9,105 bases of DNA from Rudanella sp. (lineage in GTDB: Bacteria; Bacteroidota; Bacteroidia; Cytophagales; Spirosomataceae), in the NCBI GenBank assembly GCA_026785985.1, contig JAJAYX010000540.1, positions 1-9,105 of the forward strand, given 5' to 3'. The translations under genes were made by a program, and so were the position numbers. Of the stretch, positions 6,676 through 9,105 are shown piece after piece (position 1 is the stretch's first letter; every line of letters begins with the position of its first letter). The notes beneath the pieces were generated by a model. It was not told where the DNA came from and did not search any database. It was given only the letters and a program-made list of their open reading frames with translations.

Positions 6676-6876
6676 TTACTTCTTAGTGGTGTCAGTAGCC
6701 ATCGTGGCGGCTGAATCCGTGGCCATCGTAGCGGCAGAATCCATTGACATGGCAGCCGAATCAACGGACATGGTTGCTGTAGAATCAACAGCAGCTTCTT
6801 CAGTTTTTGGCTTGCTCTGGCAGGCGGTAAACGTAATCATTGTTCCAACGAACAGTAAAGCGAATACTTTTTTCAT
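6676..6876 (-). CDS. Small repeat-bearing lipoprotein, function unknown
   Basis: A 66-residue protein from the ATG at 6874-6876. This start gives a classic lipoprotein signal, MKKVFALLFVGTMITFTAC, with Cys19 as the lipidated residue; an in-frame ATG 25 codons earlier would bury it. The mature part (about 47 residues) begins QSKPKTEEAAVDS and is then low complexity, made of units such as VDSAAMS, MDSAATMA and TDSAATMA, ending TDTTKK. It is rich in Ala, Ser, Thr, Asp and Met and has no recognisable domain. It is probably a disordered, membrane-tethered peptide; similar small Ala/Asp/Ser-rich lipoproteins are common in Bacteroidota without known function. It is convergent with the hydrolase operon and shares its terminator. 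A promoter must lie in 6877-7036, but I could not identify a box. Confidence 0.78.
   Translation of the reverse strand: MKKVFALLFVGTMITFTACQSKPKTEEAAVDSTATMSVDSAAMSMDSAATMATDSAATMATDTTKK
6695..6787 (-). repeat. In-frame tandem repeat inside the small lipoprotein gene
   Basis: Four consecutive units of 24, 24, 21 and 24 bp (6695-6718, 6719-6742, 6743-6763, 6764-6787). The first two agree at 21 of 24 positions; the others are more diverged but keep the ending GAATCC or GAATCA, which encodes the Asp-Ser step of each protein unit. All lengths are multiples of three, so copy-number change would not break the frame. Confidence 0.8.
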
Positions 6877-7036
6877 TGTCTTGATAGGTGATTTTTTAGG
6901 TTTCCGGTGCGAAGTTAAGATTAACCTGAAAAATACAAGAAAGACCCCCAATTATTTTCAACCGGGAGCATTTGTATTGGGAAAATCCTGTTTCTTTATA
7001 GATGTAGTCGGAAACTATATTCACACGGTAATTTCA

Positions 7037-7504
7037 TCAACGACCCCGTAGCCGGTCATACATACCCGTGTTTCGAAAAGTGAGGAGTTTATGACCAAAA
7101 TAATTAGCCAGGAAGCTAAATCCCATTCCAACTACATGGGAGGTTTTCTCGCGCCAGAACTCCTCAAAATCGGGAAAGAGTGGATTGGCAATCCAGCGAA
7201 GCGTACCAACGGAAACGAAGTACTGAACGGGCCAGGCAATCAATGCGATAGCAATAAACTTGACGGCTTCGCGGCTGGTGTTACCCGTTTTTTTTGCCGA
7301 GAATGCAAAGATTTTTGTTGGAACAAAACAAACCACAGTAGCTGTCAGATACCCTAGTAGTACACTGGTAGAAAAACTATAATACTCCCGATAGACTATT
7401 TGGCTGAAAAAATTGACTGAAGCCCCAAAAACAGCTGTTAGGAAGAACGTGAAGAAGTCCCTGTATTGACCTATTTTGTCTTTTTGTAGTATCCCCACGT
7501 TCAC
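7037..7504 (-). CDS. GtrA family membrane protein
   Basis: A 155-residue protein with four predicted membrane helices at about 17-38, 46-68, 80-105 and 122-142. Two internal motifs, FVPTKIFAF at the end of helix 2 and LANYFGHKLLTF at the end of helix 4, reproduce the duplicated FxxNKxWxF-like pattern of GtrA-type proteins, which supports the family call. The start is GTG at 7502-7504; a second GTG two codons later is an alternative. Family knowledge: GtrA proteins are implicated in moving lipid-linked sugars across the membrane in O-antigen glucosylation and in wall or arabinogalactan assembly. Usually a glycosyltransferase is nearby, but none is seen here, so the partner is unknown. It lies 75 bp downstream of nuoN on the same strand, and a candidate promoter in that gap suggests independent expression. 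Confidence 0.85.
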   Translation of the reverse strand: MNVGILQKDKIGQYRDFFTFFLTAVFGASVNFFSQIVYREYYSFSTSVLLGYLTATVVCFVPTKIFAFSAKKTGNTSREAVKFIAIALIAWPVQYFVSVGTLRWIANPLFPDFEEFWREKTSHVVGMGFSFLANYFGHKLLTFRNTGMYDRLRGR

Positions 7505-7521
7505 TGTTTCAGGCCAATTAG

Positions 7522-7544
7522 TGATTAACTATGTTTGATTAACT
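7522..7544. repeat. Two direct copies of TGATTAACT upstream of the GtrA-like gene
   Basis: TGATTAACT occurs at 7522-7530 and 7536-7544, a 14-bp period. The copies lie between the candidate -7 box (7546-7553) and the GTG start at 7504, over the predicted transcription start. Placement suggests a possible operator, but AT-rich spacer sequence can produce such repeats by chance. Confidence 0.4.
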
Positions 7545-7545
7545 G

Positions 7546-7574
7546 TAAAAGTAAGAATAAGTTAATAGGGTCAA
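7546..7574 (-). promoter_or_regulatory. Candidate promoter for the GtrA-like gene
   Basis: On the minus strand TTG (7572-7574) is followed after 18 bp by TACTTTTA (7546-7553), which matches the Bacteroidota -7 consensus TAnnTTTG at all but the last position. The leader would be about 35 nt. It sits in the 75-bp gap after nuoN, where no hairpin terminator is seen, so read-through from the nuo operon is also possible. Confidence 0.4.
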
Positions 7575-7579
7575 CTTAA

Positions 7580-8977
7580 CTAAACCAGCCCTTGAACCAA
7601 CCCGGGCATTATACCCAGCACAATAGTCAGAATAGTGGCAGCAATCAGCATGTACTTGTAAAATGGCGCGACTTGAATGGCCGAGGTCTGCCCATCGCGC
7701 AGGTACATGGCAATAATGACCCGAAAGTAATAATAAATTCCGACTGCCGACATGAGCACGGCCACAACCAGCAACCAGATAATACCCTTGTCGGCGGCTG
7801 TGGTGAAGACCATAAACTTACCCCAGAAGCCAGCCGTAAGTGGAATACCCGCCAGCGACAGCATCGACACCGCCATGGTGAAGCCCAGCACCGGGTTTTG
7901 CCGTGCCAGACCATTAAAGGCATCGTAGGTTTCGTCGGTGGCCCGGCCCTCGCCCGTTTGGTGACGGTTCACGAGCAACAAAACTCCGAAGGCGGCAATG
8001 GTGGCTACTGAATAGGCCAGTGAATAGAACACCAGTGCCTGTTTGCTTTGTTGCCCAATGGCCGTGAGGGCGATGAGCAAATAACCTGCGTGCGAAATAC
8101 TCGAATAGGCCATCATTCGTTTGAAGCTGTTCTGGTAAACGGCAGTGAGGTTGCTTACCACCAGCGTTATCACCGTAATACCCATCAGAATAACACCCCA
8201 GAATGCGTATATCCCGCCAAACGATACGGACAATAACCGATACAGGGCCGCAAAACCAGCGGTTTTTACTACGGTTGACATGAAGGCCGTGAATAGGGTA
8301 GGGGCCCCTTCGTACACATCGGGGGTCCAGAAATGGAATGGTGCCGCCGATACTTTGAAAAGCATCCCAATCAGCACCATCAACATACCCGTAAACAGCA
8401 GCAGGGGCGAAGTCAGGGTGGCTGCGTTAGTGGCATACGCCCGAATATCGGAGATAACGAACGAACCTGCGGCACCATACAATAAAGCTATTCCGAAGAG
8501 CATGATGCCCGTGGCAAAGGCCCCCATCAGGAAATATTTTAGGGCGGCTTCGTTGGAACGGAGGTTGCGTTTGTCGCTGCCTGTCAGCACATACATGGAC
8601 ACCGAAAGGATTTCCAGCCCCACGAAGAGCATAATCAGGTTCTCGAAGCTGATCATCATGATGGCTCCCACGAGCGAAAACAGCATGATGCCGTAATACT
8701 CTGCCGGTTGCGCCGACTCGTCTTCGATGAAGCTGCCCGACAGCGAAACGACCATAAACGCCGATACCAGCACAATGGCCGTGAAGGCTATCGAGAGGTT
8801 GTTCGACAGGAGCATTTCACTGAAATACAAATAGGTTTTGCCCCAGTCCATAAACGCTGAACCAAGTGCCAGGGCGATGAACAGTAATGTGGTGGGGAGC
8901 AAAATGGCCTTCGATTTAGCAAATCCCAGGAATAACAGGGCAATTCCGAAAACCGAGAGTAAAATGATTGGTAGCAT
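7580..8977 (-). CDS. nuoN: NADH-quinone oxidoreductase subunit N (complex I)
   Basis: A 465-residue, highly hydrophobic protein of normal NuoN length, starting at ATG 8975-8977. It is one of the three antiporter-like proton-pumping subunits in the membrane arm of respiratory complex I. Key residues of the family are visible: Glu122 in the helix FVGLEILSVSMYVL, Lys208 in LFKVSAAPFHFWTPDVYEGA, Lys238 in VVKTAGFAALYR, and Lys387 in LTAGFWGKFMVF near the C-terminal half. KRMMAYSSISHAGY at 286-299 is also characteristic. The start lies 5 bp after the stop of nuoM on the same strand, the usual nuoM-nuoN order, so it is the distal gene of the nuo operon, whose promoter is outside the window. No terminator is visible after it. 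Confidence 0.96.
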   Translation of the reverse strand: MLPIILLSVFGIALLFLGFAKSKAILLPTTLLFIALALGSAFMDWGKTYLYFSEMLLSNNLSIAFTAIVLVSAFMVVSLSGSFIEDESAQPAEYYGIMLFSLVGAIMMISFENLIMLFVGLEILSVSMYVLTGSDKRNLRSNEAALKYFLMGAFATGIMLFGIALLYGAAGSFVISDIRAYATNAATLTSPLLLFTGMLMVLIGMLFKVSAAPFHFWTPDVYEGAPTLFTAFMSTVVKTAGFAALYRLLSVSFGGIYAFWGVILMGITVITLVVSNLTAVYQNSFKRMMAYSSISHAGYLLIALTAIGQQSKQALVFYSLAYSVATIAAFGVLLLVNRHQTGEGRATDETYDAFNGLARQNPVLGFTMAVSMLSLAGIPLTAGFWGKFMVFTTAADKGIIWLLVVAVLMSAVGIYYYFRVIIAMYLRDGQTSAIQVAPFYKYMLIAATILTIVLGIMPGLVQGLV

Positions 8978-8982
8978 GTTGT

Positions 8983-9105
8983 CTATTTAATATACTGCAA
9001 CAGGTTCGTAACGGCAGGTTCGGTGAGTTTCAGGAACGAAGCCGGATAGAGGCCCATCCAGAACACAAAAAATACTAAAGGAATCAATACCCAGGCTTCG
9101 GAGCC
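8983..9105 (-). CDS. nuoM: NADH-quinone oxidoreductase subunit M, C-terminal end (cut by window edge)
   Basis: The last 40 codons before TAG (8983-8985) read from the right edge. They begin GSEAWVLIPLVFFVFWMGLY and continue with PASFLKLTEPAVTNLL, a final hydrophobic helix followed by the WMGLYPxxFL and PAVxxLL pattern typical of the NuoM C-terminus. Position directly upstream of nuoN, with a 5-bp gap, supports the call. NuoM is another proton-pumping antiporter-like subunit of complex I; its catalytic core is off the window. Confidence 0.9.
   Translation of the reverse strand, partial: GSEAWVLIPLVFFVFWMGLYPASFLKLTEPAVTNLLQYIK

Noticed and set aside
6695..6787. Short tandem units considered as a CRISPR-like array
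   Set aside because: There are no spacers between units, the units are in frame within a lipoprotein gene, and no cas gene is near.
6877..6951. Upstream in-frame ATG for the small lipoprotein (25 extra residues)
   Set aside because: The lipoprotein signal beginning MKKVFALL starts at 6876; the extension would hide it.
7530..7537. TATGTTTG on the plus strand, a formal match to the -7 box
   Set aside because: It would drive transcription into the antisense of nuoN, has no TTG at the right distance and is expected by chance in AT-rich DNA.
8145..8696. A 183-codon open frame on the plus strand opposite nuoN
   Set aside because: It lies wholly antisense to a well-conserved complex I gene, has no recognisable domain and looks like a shadow frame of biased codon use.

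Overview
The window looks like chromosomal DNA from a Bacteroidota bacterium, most likely order Cytophagales (Spirosoma-like). This is an inference from protein style, moderate GC in the genes with AT-rich spacers, TAnnTTTG-type -7 promoter boxes, the absence of Shine-Dalgarno sequences, and the gene families present (GtrA-like membrane protein, Wzi-like barrel, small Cys-lipoprotein, 600-residue acyl-CoA dehydrogenase). I see no rRNA, tRNA, CRISPR array, transposase, integrase or phage gene.

Layout. Positions 1-368 (-) hold the N-terminal part of a secreted M13 metallopeptidase. Positions 421-1971 (-) hold a capsule-assembly Wzi-family outer-membrane protein whose true start is unclear. Positions 1984-3132 (-) hold an HSL-type alpha/beta hydrolase lipoprotein. 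It is interrupted by an in-frame amber codon at 2068-2070, directly after its catalytic His, and the missing C-terminal tail is still readable down to a TAA at 1984-1986. An AT-rich spacer (3133-3402) and a strong hairpin terminator (3403-3434) follow. Positions 3452-4048 (-) hold an exported thioredoxin-fold protein with a CGWC site. It is divergent from an apparent operon of a 605-residue acyl-CoA dehydrogenase (4114-5931, +) and a small alpha/beta hydrolase (5950-6621, +), which ends at a second hairpin terminator (6622-6655). Positions 6676-6876 (-) hold a 66-residue lipoprotein with an internal repeat. Positions 7037-7504 (-) hold a four-helix GtrA-family protein. Positions 7580-8977 (-) hold nuoN, and 8983-9105 (-) the C-terminus of nuoM, the distal end of a respiratory complex I operon.

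How the genes relate. NuoM and NuoN are adjacent proton-pumping subunits of complex I and are clearly co-transcribed. The acyl-CoA dehydrogenase and the following hydrolase are 18 bp apart and share a terminator, so they probably act in one acyl-CoA pathway. The other genes look like single envelope or secreted functions. I found no convincing undescribed multi-gene system. The best observation is the nonsense mutation that truncates the esterase immediately after its active-site His, next to a Wzi gene that also lacks a sensible start.
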